A stretch of 64,000 nucleotides of DNA from Undaria pinnatifida (Eukaryota; Sar; Phaeophyceae; Laminariales; Alariaceae), in the NCBI GenBank assembly GCA_012845835.1, contig JABAKD010000017.1, positions 8,021,600 through 8,085,599 of the forward strand, read 5' to 3'. Each line of letters opens with the position of its first letter. The first letter of the stretch is position 1. Both the position numbers and the translations under genes were made by a program. A model generated the notes under the pieces. The model searched no databases and was not told the origin of the DNA. It saw nothing but the letters and a program-made list of their open reading frames with translations. Shown here in pieces: positions 54,901 to 63,780 of this stretch.

Positions 54901-55601
54901 TGCTGTACCAAGAACCCCCGAAAAACCCCCAAAAATTAAACACGTATAATGTACCAATATCTTTATGATTGGTGGAAAATAACCACCTAGAAGAGAAACC
55001 ACTCAATGACGAGCTAACAACCGATGAAGACCATAATTGTGTTAAAGGTTTAGAATGTGAAGTTTTAGGATTCTGTGGTGAAATCGTGTTACGACGTAAG
55101 AAATTTAGACTAAACTGCTTCCGTATTTTTCAATTTTGCGAAATATATACATTTTTTTTTTTCGTTTCTATTTAAGGCGTCGCCAGCGAAAATTGGAGCC
55201 ATGTGGCAGAATGTCGTGGAATTGGGTTTTAGAAGGCTATGCGTTCGGCAGAAGAAACTTCGTTTTCCACTATTTTGGCGTCGACTGCAGGACATGCGTA
55301 TTTTCTTTTGCGGGGAATGGAGTCGAATCGACGTGTCAATACTTTTGTCTATTGTCATGACTGGGTGCTAACGATGATGCTGTCAACAATAATGCCGCGC
55401 AGGGAGTTCGGCGAGGACGGCATATGGATTTTCCTCGCGTCTTTCGGCGCTTGCCTTGTGGTGATGTACTCGATCTGGCCGATGGTGAGGTTGTGGTGGC
55501 CGGGATGGGTCGCCCTCCCCTCGGCGTACCACCAGAAGTTCTGCTTAATCCTCATCTTCATTGCCCTCACCTGCGTGCTAGCCACCTTCCTAAATAATTA
55601 G
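28901..55601 (+). CDS. Cellulose-synthase-like family 2 glycosyltransferase (25-exon gene)
   Basis: Exons: 28901-29107, 32591-32693, 39126-39298, 40926-41100, 41344-41618, 42122-42471, 42948-43112, 43382-43474, 43811-44107, 44401-44497, 45825-45929, 46228-46340, 46510-46767, 47593-47685, 48054-48264, 48607-48738, 49255-49383, 49742-49793, 50891-50970, 51569-51843, 52222-52528, 52945-53102, 53815-54001, 54536-54690, 55403-55601. All phases agree, giving about 1,462 residues. Family knowledge: processive GT2 enzymes add sugars from a nucleotide sugar to a growing polysaccharide and extrude it across a membrane. Seen here: membrane helices before and after the core, VLDE (D899), [28 protein letters not shown] and QVFRW. 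Odd: the DxD motif is D-A-R (1070-1072). Polymer unknown; cellulose, mixed-linkage glucan, another glycan or no activity all fit. An in-frame ATG at 28823 is an alternative start. Confidence 0.9.
30165..30550 (-). mobile_element. SINE-like element, family B, second copy
   Basis: Minus-strand copy of the 37244-37547 element with a shorter A-tail (complement of the T run at 30171-30178). The B box GAGTTCGAGCCCCGCC is intact. Relative to the other copy it carries short insertions that create TACCAGGTA (30423) and TATTAATA (30316), plus one of about 28 bp. Confidence 0.75.
30560..30775 (+). mobile_element. Partial SINE family A copy
   Basis: Body and tail only: 'cgcgatgaaaatgaaggggc', 'gtaccgtagtggcgagggg' and 'ggatcgagaaggagaaag' parallel 34815-34950. 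The head is missing; the sequence abuts the family B copy at 30165-30550. Confidence 0.55.
34035..34250. mobile_element. Foldback MITE, copy 1
   Basis: The two halves are inverted repeats: 'aatacgcgcgatcggagt', 'gcaaagatgagtttcgac' and 'tcttcgatctcacatctgg' on the left pair with 'ccagatgtgaaatc', 'gtcgaaactcttcttt' and 'agatcgcgcatata' on the right. The centre is A/T-rich and there is no coding frame. It lies in GT2 intron 2. Confidence 0.75.
34620..34953 (+). mobile_element. tRNA-derived SINE-like element, family A
   Basis: The head (34620-34705) looks like a diverged tRNA: GCCCCGGTGGTCTAGTGG fits an RNA polymerase III A box and GAATCCGATTCCCACC a damaged B box. An unrelated body of about 240 bp follows, shared with the copy at 53415-53748 and ending in 'aataaatgggatggaaaaaag'. 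No coding capacity. Both the tRNA-like head and the shared body argue against a real tRNA gene. Confidence 0.75.
34965..35210. mobile_element. Foldback MITE, copy 2
   Basis: Same arms as the copy at 34035: 'aatacgcgcgatcggagt', 'gatgactttcgacgag', 'cttcgatcccacagct', then the inverted arm 'agctgtgagatcgacc', 'caaaactcagctttgcaa' and 'gtgatacttcgatcgg'. The flank 'atcaatgaggacacacgccc' is also shared, so the ends may lie slightly further out. Confidence 0.75.
37244..37547 (+). mobile_element. tRNA-derived SINE-like element, family B, with A-tail
   Basis: The head contains GGTGGCGTATCAGG (A-box-like) and GAGTTCGAGCCCCGCC (good B box). The body shares 'cgttggggctttttcttg', 'attgacttgcgg', 'gcgagagcgtgagtta' and 'aagaaccggggagga' with 30165-30550. 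It ends in about 18 A residues at 37530-37547, as expected for LINE-mobilised SINEs. The head start (CCGGTCGCCCCGGTGG) is shared with family A. Confidence 0.8.
37764..38038. promoter_or_regulatory. Cluster of four TTGGCGCCAA palindromes
   Basis: Near-identical palindromes with core TTGGCGCCAA lie at 37767-37776, 37805-37814, 37993-38002 and 38028-38037, all in GT2 intron 2. TTTGGCGCCAAA is the classical E2F/DP binding palindrome in plants and animals. Two pairs about 220 bp apart suggest a duplicated module; flanking 'gcgt(c/t)catg' and 'tagctcttt/ctcgttgctg' blocks are only loosely similar. Confidence 0.4.
38690..38925. mobile_element. Foldback MITE, rearranged double copy
   Basis: Contains one right-type arm ('cgctccagctgttagatcg') and two successive left-type arms ('cacacacagcttgcaaaga' and 'cacacacaggttgcaaaga', each ending 'cacagctggagtgtatttt'). 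This indicates nested insertion or unequal recombination. A further fragment is at 38048-38085. Confidence 0.65.
39054..39063 (+). promoter_or_regulatory. Possible alternative first coding exon of the GT2 gene
   Basis: ATG AGC TCA G is followed by GTGAGA, a good donor, in phase 1. It would join exon 3 (39126) in frame as M-S-S-G followed by the normal sequence. It needs an internal promoter in intron 2. The match could be chance because the exon is only 10 nt. Confidence 0.25.
39955..40090. mobile_element. Foldback MITE, half copy
   Basis: A right-type arm only: 'cgctccagctgttagatcg', 'aagattttgtcgaagctcat', 'ggatactccaatcgcgcgt', 'attactgggtgtgtcctcat'. It supplies the clearest outer end of the family, matching the 'gaggacacac' flank of copy 2. 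Confidence 0.65.
41868..41905 (+). pseudogene. Relic of the GT2 exon 6 acceptor region
   Basis: 'ctgcag' plus GAGATGTTGAGGGACA duplicates the start of the real exon 6 at 42122 (GAGATGTTCAGGGACA) and then diverges into intron-like sequence. It is 250 bp upstream and in the same orientation. It could act as a decoy acceptor, but the frame soon fails. Confidence 0.6.
42122..44107 (+). other. GT2 gene: charged, low-complexity linker (exons 6-9)
   Basis: About residues 312-612. Hydrophilic, with an acidic Ser/Asp cluster ([11 protein letters not shown]) resembling CK2 phosphorylation sites, a Gly/Ser-rich stretch, and a basic segment (RWGKSRRG) before another acidic run ([11 protein letters not shown]). 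No predicted helix. Probably cytosolic and possibly regulated by phosphorylation, which is inference. Every exon border here is phase 2, so exons 7, 8 and 9 could each be skipped or duplicated without a frameshift. Confidence 0.7.
43680..43745. repeat. Dispersed repeat with 'gggacaaattacttgaaatt' core
   Basis: Core plus 'gtagggaggggttttggggctc' extension. Related copies: 25185-25250, 39600-39680 (minus), 44655-44715, 51335-51410, 51430-51495, 57530-57560, 59775-59810 and 60160-60190. A short interspersed family in introns and intergenic DNA with no coding content; element ends not resolved. Confidence 0.6.
44725..44795. mobile_element. Second, partial copy of the AACATCAGCC foldback element
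   Basis: Starts AACATCAGCCGTCGAAGCC and continues with tagtcaacta, atcgcggggtt and ggatcacccgcgat, paralleling the left arm at 18797-18860 (cgtcaactgagg, gggtcgcccgcaat). The right arm is missing or too diverged to see. It lies in a GT2 intron. Confidence 0.55.
45395..45442. other. 48-bp near-perfect hairpin
   Basis: TATAGTGCCTGTCC pairs exactly with GGACAGGCACTATA, and the inner TCTTGACCAAGA is also palindromic. The flanks contain CCGGCACTA-type sequence of the dispersed family seen at 28603 and 63340. It lies in the GT2 intron before exon 11. Confidence 0.8.
45575..45660 (+). pseudogene. Duplicated intron-exon border upstream of GT2 exon 11
   Basis: 'tgctgtcattcc', 'cgccctcgtgtata' and 'ccgtcggcag' at 45582-45618 repeat the sequence directly before the real exon 11 (45790-45824). 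The downstream coding part is lost or replaced. A tandem duplication of about 205 bp with a leftover splice acceptor. Confidence 0.55.
46985..47085 (+). pseudogene. Relic of GT2 exon 13 with a stop codon
   Basis: Translates in one frame with clear similarity to part of exon 13: [18 protein letters not shown] against [18 protein letters not shown]. The conserved HFWIKL becomes HF-stop-TKL because TGG reads TAG. It lies in the following intron, about 410 bp after the original. A dead tandem exon copy and a clear marker of exon duplication at this locus. Confidence 0.8.
47105..47540. repeat. Pentanucleotide arrays CCCTA then ACCTT
   Basis: Irregular and then regular CCCTA units (to about 47260), a degenerate stretch, then about 28 ACCTT units from 47390. 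Intronic, between GT2 exons 13 and 14, directly after the exon 13 relic. The open frames across it are artefacts. Confidence 0.9.
49850..50480. repeat. 23-bp minisatellite, about 27 copies
   Basis: Unit close to AATGTGTCCTTTCTATTGTC plus AGT, in direct tandem with ATTGTG/AATGTG and TTTC/TTCC alternation that suggests a higher-order two-unit pattern. It lies in the GT2 intron between exons 18 and 19. No spacers, so not a CRISPR array. Confidence 0.95.
51880..51920. repeat. (GTT)n microsatellite
   Basis: About ten GTT units immediately after the GT2 exon 20 donor, in the intron. Confidence 0.9.
53222..53320 (+). pseudogene. Relic of GT2 exon 23
   Basis: 'actcctttcaacacggtgg', 'ctcgaattcg' and 'catcatcgcggccaccat' repeat exon 23 (53830-53925: 'actccgttcgacaccgtgg', 'cttgagttcg', 'catcatcacggccaccat'), with one-base changes and indels that break the frame. 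It lies about 600 bp before the real exon, and a SINE copy sits between them. Confidence 0.75.
53415..53748 (-). mobile_element. tRNA-derived SINE-like element, family A, best-preserved copy
   Basis: On the minus strand the head reads GATCTAGTGGTTACC (A box) and GAGTTCGAATCCCACC, a near-perfect B box. The body shares 'caactgctgagag', 'agcgtgggtaggtacaa', 'gaaggcacgtac' and 'gaggagggcccgc' with the copy at 34620 and ends in a TA-rich tail. It is inserted in the GT2 intron before exon 23. Confidence 0.8.
54000..54295. repeat. GGT/GTT-rich low-complexity tract
   Basis: Degenerate GTGGTG/GTTGTT runs start right at the GT2 exon 23 donor. Non-coding despite open frames. Confidence 0.85.
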
Positions 55602-58480
55602 ATTTTGAAACATGATGTTGCTGCTTGATGGGGACTTGACGTGATTGCCTTCGTTGGGATATGGCATGGCTGCTGTTGTTGGTGCTGGTGCTGTAGCTGT
55701 TAATGCGGTCTCTGTGCTTTTTTTTTGGGGGGGGTATTAGTGTAGGTCGGTATTTTAGCTTTGACTTTTTGTTTTCGATATTCTTTTTTTGGATCTGGCT
55801 TGTTGCTTTTTGCCGGTGACTTTTTGCAATATGCAACTTGCTTCGGCTTTTTTTTTTAGTTCTGCTGTTGCGTTTCGCTTTGCCCCTGGCTTTTTACTTT
55901 TCGCCTCTGGCCTTTTTCTTTTCGTTTCTTGCTCGTCTGTTTCTTCTTATTTTTGTTGAACACGTAGCATGTAGAAAGTTGCACGGAGCCAATGAGATGG
56001 CACCGACTTATCTCGTTCTCCCTCCGTCCTATGTCGGGCAACCGAGGCGTGGGGCGGGGTGGCGACAACAATACAAGTTTGATATATCTGTTATCCAGGT
56101 TGGGACTTATTCTTTCCTTGGTGTTCTTGTTTTGTGTGGATTTTCTGTTTATGGGTGTACTGTTGGTGTTTCTTGCGTGGTGTTTATGACCTTGAGTAGT
56201 TTTTTTTCGGTGGGGCGGGGTGAACAAAAAGGTTCCACAACAAGCTAGGGCGTGCAGTGAAGGGAGAGCACCTCTTGAAGAGGTGCAACATGTTTTTGTA
56301 TTTTCTCGCCCTTGAAGCAGTTTTTGTTGCTCGAGCATTTTTTTTTTCATGTGCGTTTGCCAGGAACCGCGTGCTTGGATTGATATTGGGATTGTTGACA
56401 CGCGACGGGGCGACGTGACTGGCTGTTGATACGGCATGGGGCAATGTGATTGGCTGCTCGCCCGGTGCAGAGCGATGTGGCTGGCTGTTGGTACGCCTAG
56501 GGGTGACGTGATTGGCTGTTGGACACAATCCGGGCCCGTCAAGAAGATCGGCTTGACACCCTTTGTTCGTTTGCGTCCACATCATAGAGCGACGTTGGGC
56601 TGGGAGGCGAGAAAGCATATTGTATGCGGTCAGATGTGTAATTGTTCGGCACCACAAAAATGCGGATAAGTGGGCGTGAAAATGTATTCGGTCCATTGTG
56701 TAACGATTCGGCACCATTAATGTGGAGCAATCGGCGTAGAAATGTGTGTATCGGTTCGGCACCACTAAAAGCGGCTTTTGTAGTGAGCAGGGGTGGGGCG
56801 GGGGAAGGGGGGGGGGGGGAGGGGAGTCGCTGAGTTAATGGGTTAGTGTTTCGGCCGTGTATGAGTCCACGCGCCTGTCGTGATCCAATCACGAGCGGTC
56901 GCGTTTGCGGAGGTTGTAGGAATAATATCAAAGAATTGCTTGCCCTCATATCTTGCACGTGCATCACATGGAGCGTGTTTACGTGAAGATTATGCTTCCG
57001 TTTGTAGAATCCGGATAATTCGCGGAGTTTTTCGGAACCCGTTCATTGATTTCTCCCAAGAAAATGAAAAATGGGGCTTGGTAGATTCCGCGAAGTTTTT
57101 TTTCAAGGTGTACGCACACTTGAAAATGGTGCTTTTTGTAAGTTCCGGGAAGAATGATGGAAAATCTACGAAGCTCATTTTTGTTCCGTGGGGTTGGTGT
57201 ACCGTGGACACTTGATGAATCTGATTAGGCACTGGTGTTTTTTTTTAGCGTTGCCGTGAAAGGCGGAGGGGTGAGGGTTTTCCAATAGCTATCTTGGGTG
57301 CTTGTTTGGAGCGCGCGATATTCTGCTGTAGCTTCCAGAAGTTGTTGACCCGCGTGTGATTCCCTGTTTTGGTTTTGTACTAGAGAGAACTGGAGGGGGG
57401 CGGCAGGGGGTGGTCAGCGAAGCTCAAACGCGGGTCCCTCGCTAACCGGGCAAAAACCCAACTAGCTTCGTACTCCGCGTTTATGTCGTATATGCGGTGG
57501 AATTCATTCCGCATTTAGAAGGGCAGCCGCCCGGTTTTTGCGACAAACCGCTTGGAATCTGAGTTGGACAACGCAGTACAGCTCTATGGCATTGTACAAT
57601 ACCAGGTAACGGTACCTCTCGCAGGCTTAGTACGATATGGTACAGTACGGCGCAGGCTCGGTAGATACTTCGTATCATGTACAGTACGGTGCAGGCTATG
57701 TACGGTGTGGTGTTGTATGATGTATAGCCAGTTGTACGGTACAGACTCAGAACTGTATTCCATGATCTTCAGTGTGGTGTGCAGGGGAGATGCTGCTTGG
57801 AATGAGAGTTGGACCCCTTTTGTAGGAGTGGGGCAAGGGTTAACCCCCCCCCCACCTCTGGTTATGGACAGCAAGCAGTAATACCACGTGTGAGAAAGAA
57901 CGACACCTTTTGTATGTACATGTTTTTACAGGCTGAATTTCCTGCCACAACGGCAAACCTACCTGGTATCTGGTACATCTTACGCAATACATATATAATG
58001 ATGCGGGGAATTTGAGCGTGCTGGGGTTTCGATCCATGGGGTGCGCGGGGCGGGGGCCACGACGGGGGGGTTATCCCCCCTCCCTGCTGTGGCCGTCCCT
58101 GGCGCAGCACGATTGGCGCCAACTGTGGACCTCCTATGGCACCATTAAATCTCGTTTTGGCCCGTGCTCAATTTTTTAGGGGGGACAGGTTTGTGGGTCC
58201 CGCCCTAATTTCATGGTCACGACGAACTTCCTGTTTTCATCGTGTCTCGTGCAATAGTCGATGCGAAATGTCTTCAACTCCCAACAATGTCGTAAGTGCT
58301 GTTTGTCGCGTGCTGCGGTGTACTATCTTACCCCTGGTGTGCATGAAGTGAGTTTTGCGGACGTGTTCGTGTTGTCAACCGTGTTGCCTGCAGTGTGCCT
58401 GTTGCTTTGTTGCTGTGAGGTGGTTGTTGTCGTTGAAAGTTCCGTGCTCCTTTCCTTGTGTAAGTAGTTAAAATGGCTGT
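55602..58480. other. Region downstream of the GT2 gene
   Basis: Probably contains the GT2 3' UTR. Holds four 31-bp tandem units at 56411-56534, three 'ttcggcaccac' units at 56645-56770 and a GTACAG/GTACGG-rich stretch at 57580-57740. No gene recognised. Confidence 0.5.
56411..56534. repeat. 31-bp tandem repeat, four copies
   Basis: Units begin 'cgacgtgactggctgttg', 'caatgtgattggctgctc', 'cgatgtggctggctgttg' and 'tgacgtgattggctgttg', exactly 31 bp apart. Confidence 0.8.
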
Positions 58481-59095
58481 GCTATGCGAGACATATGCCG
58501 GCTACACTGACTTCTAGGTCTCCCTGGGTTCGTGTTGCAGTTGTCTATCACAGTTTGGATCCCTTTCACTCACCTTACTTGTTTTCGGTCAGAGATCATT
58601 ACAATGCGCTATGCGAGAGATATGTTGGCACCACTGACTGCGAGGTCTCCCTGGGTTCACCATGTTGTAGCTTGGGCTAAAAAGTTTGAATCCCTTTCAT
58701 GTACCTTGTGGGTTCGGTCCGAGATCATTACAGGTCTAGTAAGGTGCTCCCTTGTCCTAATCCTCGTTGTTCGTAGGCTGTACTCGTGTATCGGGAGGGT
58801 AGACTGTCCAGTTCTCGGAATGTAGCAATAGTTCCAAGGTCACACAAGTGCTAGGCGAGTGTTCGAACTGCACAATACGGCAGGGTGCAATATACGTGTG
58901 GTGCGGGCGACATGGCTCTATGAACGCACAGAGCTGTGGTACGCGACTGTTTTTCGTTAGTCTTGGCCGTGTTTTGTAAACACGATAGGATGCAATATGC
59001 GTGTGGTGCGGCCGAATGTGGCTCTACACGCACACACAGCAGTGGCACGTGACTGTGTTGCCAAATATTCCTTTCTTCTTGGCCGTGTTTTGTAA
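58481..59095. repeat. Two adjacent tandem duplications (129 bp and 106 bp)
   Basis: 'ctatgcgaga(c/g)atatg' at 58481 and 58610 starts a two-copy repeat with shared 'aggtctccctgggttc' and 'gagatcattaca'. 'gcaatatacgtgtggtgcgg' at 58886 and its variant at 58992 start another, with shared 'cttggccgtgttttgtaaa'. Confidence 0.75.
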
Positions 59096-61620
59096 AAGAC
59101 GTGGTTGATGCCAGATAGCCGAAGATTATGATGCCGCCTTTATACAGACGGGTTCAGTCTTGAGATACTCGACACTTTTAAGAACCGGGCAAATAATACC
59201 GTGTACCCCTCACACCATAAATAGAGTGCAGCAGGGAGGTTCTAGGTCCATCGCGAATACTTAGCTGCACCTACAACGCACTAACGTGTTTGTGGCATTC
59301 GATCTTCTCACCGCCGTAACATTGGTAGTGTAGGTGTGAAAAAATGACTGTTTGTGCTGCTGGTCATAACAGGTGCAAGCGAGCATAATCGCATGCGAGC
59401 GACGGAATAGCAAAAAGTTACAAGGTACCTGATGACTTTCACTATATGGGCGACTAGTATCGTTTTGCTTGTTTCATTGCAGGCATCTGGCAGGACGCGC
59501 ACGTATTTCCCAGCTTACTGGGATCCTCAATAATAATAGCGGAAAACCCTGGTGTGTCCGGTTCAAAAATCGACCACAATACCAAGTTATTGTACAAGAA
59601 AATGAATATGTTTTCACGTTCGAAAAGCAAATGTTAAGCCTATAAAAGTCTAGTCTAATCTAAACGGCACACGGTTTATACGAGGCGACCCGTATTTTCA
59701 AAACTAAACTTAAAACGGCACACGCTCACAAACGGCGACCCAAACATAACTTAATTTGATAGTTATTGAAAGCTGTACGCCCGTTTTTAGGGACAAACTA
59801 CTTGAAATTAGTGGTGGTGCACCACTGCACACCACTCTGGACGGAAAGTTCGGGACCGCTGGGGTATTACTAATAGCATCAAATGACTCTTACATTGCTA
59901 CCCATGAGTGGTATGTAGTGCTCAACTGATTTTTAGCATCGGCCGGCGGTTCTCTGACGGAGCGCCATCGCTTGTGACCACATCGGAGCATTATCGACGC
60001 TTGATCAAGGTTTATGGATTGATGCCGCCCAGTTCACCTCGGGTTGCACCAGCTGTGTCGTCGAGCTGTGCATCTGTGCATACCTCGCCCCTCATCAGGA
60101 GTCAAGCCCAGCGAACAGACGTGACTCTGTTTGAAGCTGCTCTTCACCTCTCACGTTACGTTTTTTGGGGCCAACGTACTTGGAATTTGTAGTTTGGCTT
60201 TTGTTTTCTGATTGTAAAAGGGGGCGATAAATAGACCTTGTTGGCGTGGAGTAACAAACACCTCCATGGTGGCTCATCATGTCACGAAACCGAAAAGCAC
60301 AAAAAAAGCGGCATCCATTTGCGCGAAGGCAGTGGCTCAGCGAGTCGCCTATAAAAGAATTTCAAAAGTATTCCCCGTACGGTGGCCTTGGTCGGCAACG
60401 AGATCTCGGCTATTCTTGTTGAAGGACGTTCACACGCTTCCGGTAGTAGCGGAAGGACGCGGTGGCGGGATAGGCCCGCGGAAAAATCTCTGGATTTCGC
60501 ACACGGTGGCGACAAGCCCTTGCTGGCATCCGCGGTCTTCAGGTACACCCGCCAGCAAGTCAACGCCGAGCATCCTTTCTTTCTTCTACCAGCGCAGCGC
60601 GATCACCCGGTTTCGGTCCAGTTCTCGCAGCACTACCACATTACTTCGTTTGTGTCTCTCTCCTGAGCGTACGTCTGGGTGATCACCCAGCTCGGGTAAT
60701 TTAGTTATATGGCCCAGACTTGAGAGGTCAGTCATCCATGCTTATAGCCCGTTGAGGACCCATCATCATCGCGCCAAGACGATACTGACTGCCCCATCGA
60801 TGGAGGAGGCGGAGGTGGTTGGAAGAAAGACTGGTAATCAATCATGTGTAAGCGCCGGGATATAGGCCGGAGCTATCGTAAGAGCTTCACGCCGCGATCA
60901 CTTCGCGGACGCCCCAGCTTCAGCATGCGTGGCAGGAGGACCCACCCTTTATACGAGTATTCAACCGGGAGATCGTTGTATACGAGGGGTGGCGTCTGTC
61001 TAAATACCTGGTGGTATTCGCTGCATAGTCTTTAGCAGCTATAAAAACGCTGACAGTGTCCCTTTGTTCCTTCACGTGCGGGTGGCGGGAGCATTGAGAG
61101 ACCGTTCGGTCCTCCTGTGCTTCATGCGGAGTGAACGAAGTCACTCGTTGTTGGTTAATTAGTCTAGCCCAGCCGGAATTTGGTTTCACGTGTGAATGTC
61201 GTCTTGTAGGTCAGTAGGTCAACCTGCAGAAAACATTAATTGATTGGACGGGGCGGCAGAGACGTGACAAACTGCTGCATGGTAGCTTGACTATTCATTT
61301 CGTCTACGAGGTATAGGTTAACAAATAAATATTTGGGGTGTTGCTCTCATGTCATGAGTGGTAGAGTGCGCGTAGACTATGCCATGAGCAGCGTTTGTGA
61401 CAAGACCCTAGACTACACATACTGCCCCCGTTCATACACGGGCCTGACCATGCTGTTCTGGTGTTCCCTGCTCGGTAGACCATCTTCCCCCGACGGCACA
61501 ACTCACTGTTCTGCGGGTCTTTAAAACTGCCGAGAATTGCGGTCACTACTAGTATCAAGTACAACGAGGCAGCTCTTGAATGCATGTCGAATACGGAGTT
61601 GTTATGTTCGAGGACGAAAA
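59096..61620. other. Intergenic sequence, no recognisable gene
   Basis: 60280-60670 has overlapping open frames of 90-138 codons on both strands, but none shows a recognisable family, splice context or clear coding bias. A decayed transposon fragment cannot be excluded. Confidence 0.4.
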
Positions 61621-61621
61621 T

Positions 61622-61925
61622 TCGACGATACCATCTCCATTTAGGGGTCGCCTTGGTGATAGGTCCTTCGCCATAGCAGTAGCTAACAGTCTACCGAGTC
61701 GCTGGTCGGTAGCATGGTCGACATATGTTACTTGGCGACAGAGGGTTGGCGCGCTCCATATTCGGTGACGAAGGGAAAACTCGACGATTCATCTCCATCG
61801 AGGGGTCGTCTTGGGGATAGGTCCTTCGCTATAGCTGTATGTAGCCAACTGCCTACCGAGTCGCTGGTTGGTAGTATGGTCGACATATGTTACTTCGCGA
61901 CAAACGGTTGGTGCGCTCCATACCT
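61622..61925. repeat. Tandem duplication, about 160-bp unit
   Basis: 'cgacgat' plus 'tctccat', 'aggggtcg', 'gataggtccttcgc', 'ctaccgagtcgctgg' and 'atggtcgacatatgttactt' occur in the same order from 61622 and 61783. Confidence 0.85.
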
Positions 61926-62586
61926 ATATGAAGTACTATATATTAAAACAAACGCATGACGGCCAGCAGTGAATGCGGTCCATCTACGTACTGATACTTG
62001 GAATAAAAGTGATATTATGCTCGTTCCTGTTCGGAAGTCGATGGGTTAAGGGGAGTTTCGCCACGTGGGATTGTTAACAAAAGCTCAGAGTGGCGCTATC
62101 GTGTCTTGAAGAGGTGTGCTCACCTCCATGAGCAAGTATCGAGGAGCATTGCCGTAGATCAGCCAGCACAACACGCAGGTATAAGGTACATCTAGCCGTA
62201 GAGCGTGGTTCTTGCCGAGAGCTGACAGATCATGGCGCACCCGTCCTCTCACTGTCCTCTTCTTTCCCTGCCTGAGAGGAGCGCGTTTTAAACCTCACCC
62301 ATCTTTCTTCTGGGCTCAAGTTCGCCACGTGACTAGCCTAACAGCAATATCCAAGCGCTTGTCTTTCATCTACAGTTTGTATATATGAGTCATCGCTCTA
62401 TAGTGCGGTAGGGGTTTGCCCTTTTTGGAGCCAAGCTTTTTCTTGTTTCCTCTTTAGTCTAGTGCGGTTGAGCTCGTCAAGTGTGGAACTATCGGTTAGT
62501 ATACTAATTTTAAGTCAATAGGAGCAGCGCATAGAAATGTGTTGGTCGGGTTACGCGAAATAATGTCTTCGAAGTCATGTGTCGGG

Positions 62587-62632
62587 TGAGGATGATGATG
62601 ATGTTGATGATGATGATGTTGGTGATGATGAC

Positions 62633-62665
<33 letters not shown>

Positions 62666-62697
62666 GACGATGATGATGATGTTGATGATGATGATGT

Positions 62698-62731
<34 letters not shown>

Positions 62732-62737
62732 GATGAC

Positions 62738-62781
<44 letters not shown>

Positions 62782-62829
62782 CGACGATGATGATGGTGAT
62801 GGTGATGATGACGATGATGATGATGATGG

Positions 62830-62863
<34 letters not shown>

Positions 62864-62897
62864 AATGATGATGATGATGATGATGATGATGACGTTG
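62587..62897. repeat. (GAT)n microsatellite
   Basis: About 100 GAT/GAC/GTT units with few interruptions. Gives poly-Asp, poly-Met/Thr, poly-Ser and poly-Ile frames that are not genes. Confidence 0.95.
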
Positions 62898-63339
62898 ATA
62901 TTGAGCTCTTCATGTTCGGAGCTCAGACACTTCTGCCGCAATCCTAGCGTGGGATTACTCATACAACGCCACTAGTCGGTCACACGTATCGCCCACATAC
63001 TGGTAGTATAGACTATAATGTTCCAGATACATCGCAAAACATGCTGGCAGAATATGCTGTGTTCCAGGGCGCAGCCGGTGGTACACGCTCTTACCGCACT
63101 CTCTCAGTCTTGAAGAAAGGAAAGCTCATGCGCTATTTTAGACCACATTGTATTTATACTCGAACAAAAAACGCGTGTGGGTATACCGTGCCCCATGTAC
63201 CATTCGGTGTGGTCTGCCCAAGGACTTCCCCGTTTTACCATCCAACGAACAAACCGGACATACTCCGAGGAATAGTCCGTCGAAACAACACATGCATGCA
63301 CACCAAGGAATACTCCGAAAAACAATATACCAGGGAACC

Positions 63340-63780
63340 GAACCGTCAAAACAACACATAACGTGGTGTACTAACCGTCATTCCAACACACGCCATGGAA
63401 TATCTAGTCAGCACTGCAGCGGGCAACCGGCCCTACTCAACCAGCGCTATAGCGGAACCACTATATTGTACCAGGGGACAAACCGTCAAAAACAACACAT
63501 AACGTGGTGTACTAACCGTCATTCCAACACACGCTATGGAATTCTAGTCAGCACTGCAACGGGCAACCGGCACTACTCAACCAGCGCTATAGCGGAACCA
63601 CTATATTGTACCAGGGGACAAACCGTCAAAAACAACACATAACGTGGTGTACTAACCGTCATTCCAACACACGCTATGGAATATCTAGTCAGCACTGCAG
63701 CGGGCAACCGGCACTACTCAACCAGCGCTATAGCGGAACCACTATATTTTGTACCAGGGAACAAACCGTCAAAAACAACG
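63340..63780. repeat. 141-bp tandem array, about three copies
   Basis: 'aacgtggtgtactaaccgtc' occurs at 63360, 63501 and 63642. Each unit also has 'cagcactgca(g/a)cgggcaacc', 'ccagcgctatagcggaacc' and 'tgtaccagg'. A partial unit precedes the array ('tccgtcgaaacaacac', 63278). The CCGGCACTA/TATAGCGG core links it to the elements at 23045, 28603 and 45330. Confidence 0.9.

Larger units (their letters stand above)
52945..55601 (+). other. GT2 gene: C-terminal membrane domain (exons 22-25)
   Basis: Residues about 1231-1462. After QVFRW comes a short amphipathic stretch, then hydrophobic helices in exon 22 ([15 protein letters not shown]), exon 23 ([17 protein letters not shown]), exon 24 ([20 protein letters not shown]) and two in exon 25, ending in LNN and TAG at 55599-55601. 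This matches the channel-forming C-terminal helices of processive GT2 enzymes. No cytosolic tail follows. Confidence 0.8.

Noticed and set aside
60282..60682. Overlapping open frames on both strands that might be a transposon protein
   Set aside because: No recognisable motif in either orientation, and neither is favoured.
62510..62975. Poly-Asp, poly-Ser, poly-Met and poly-Ile open frames
   Set aside because: Products of the GAT microsatellite, no other protein features.
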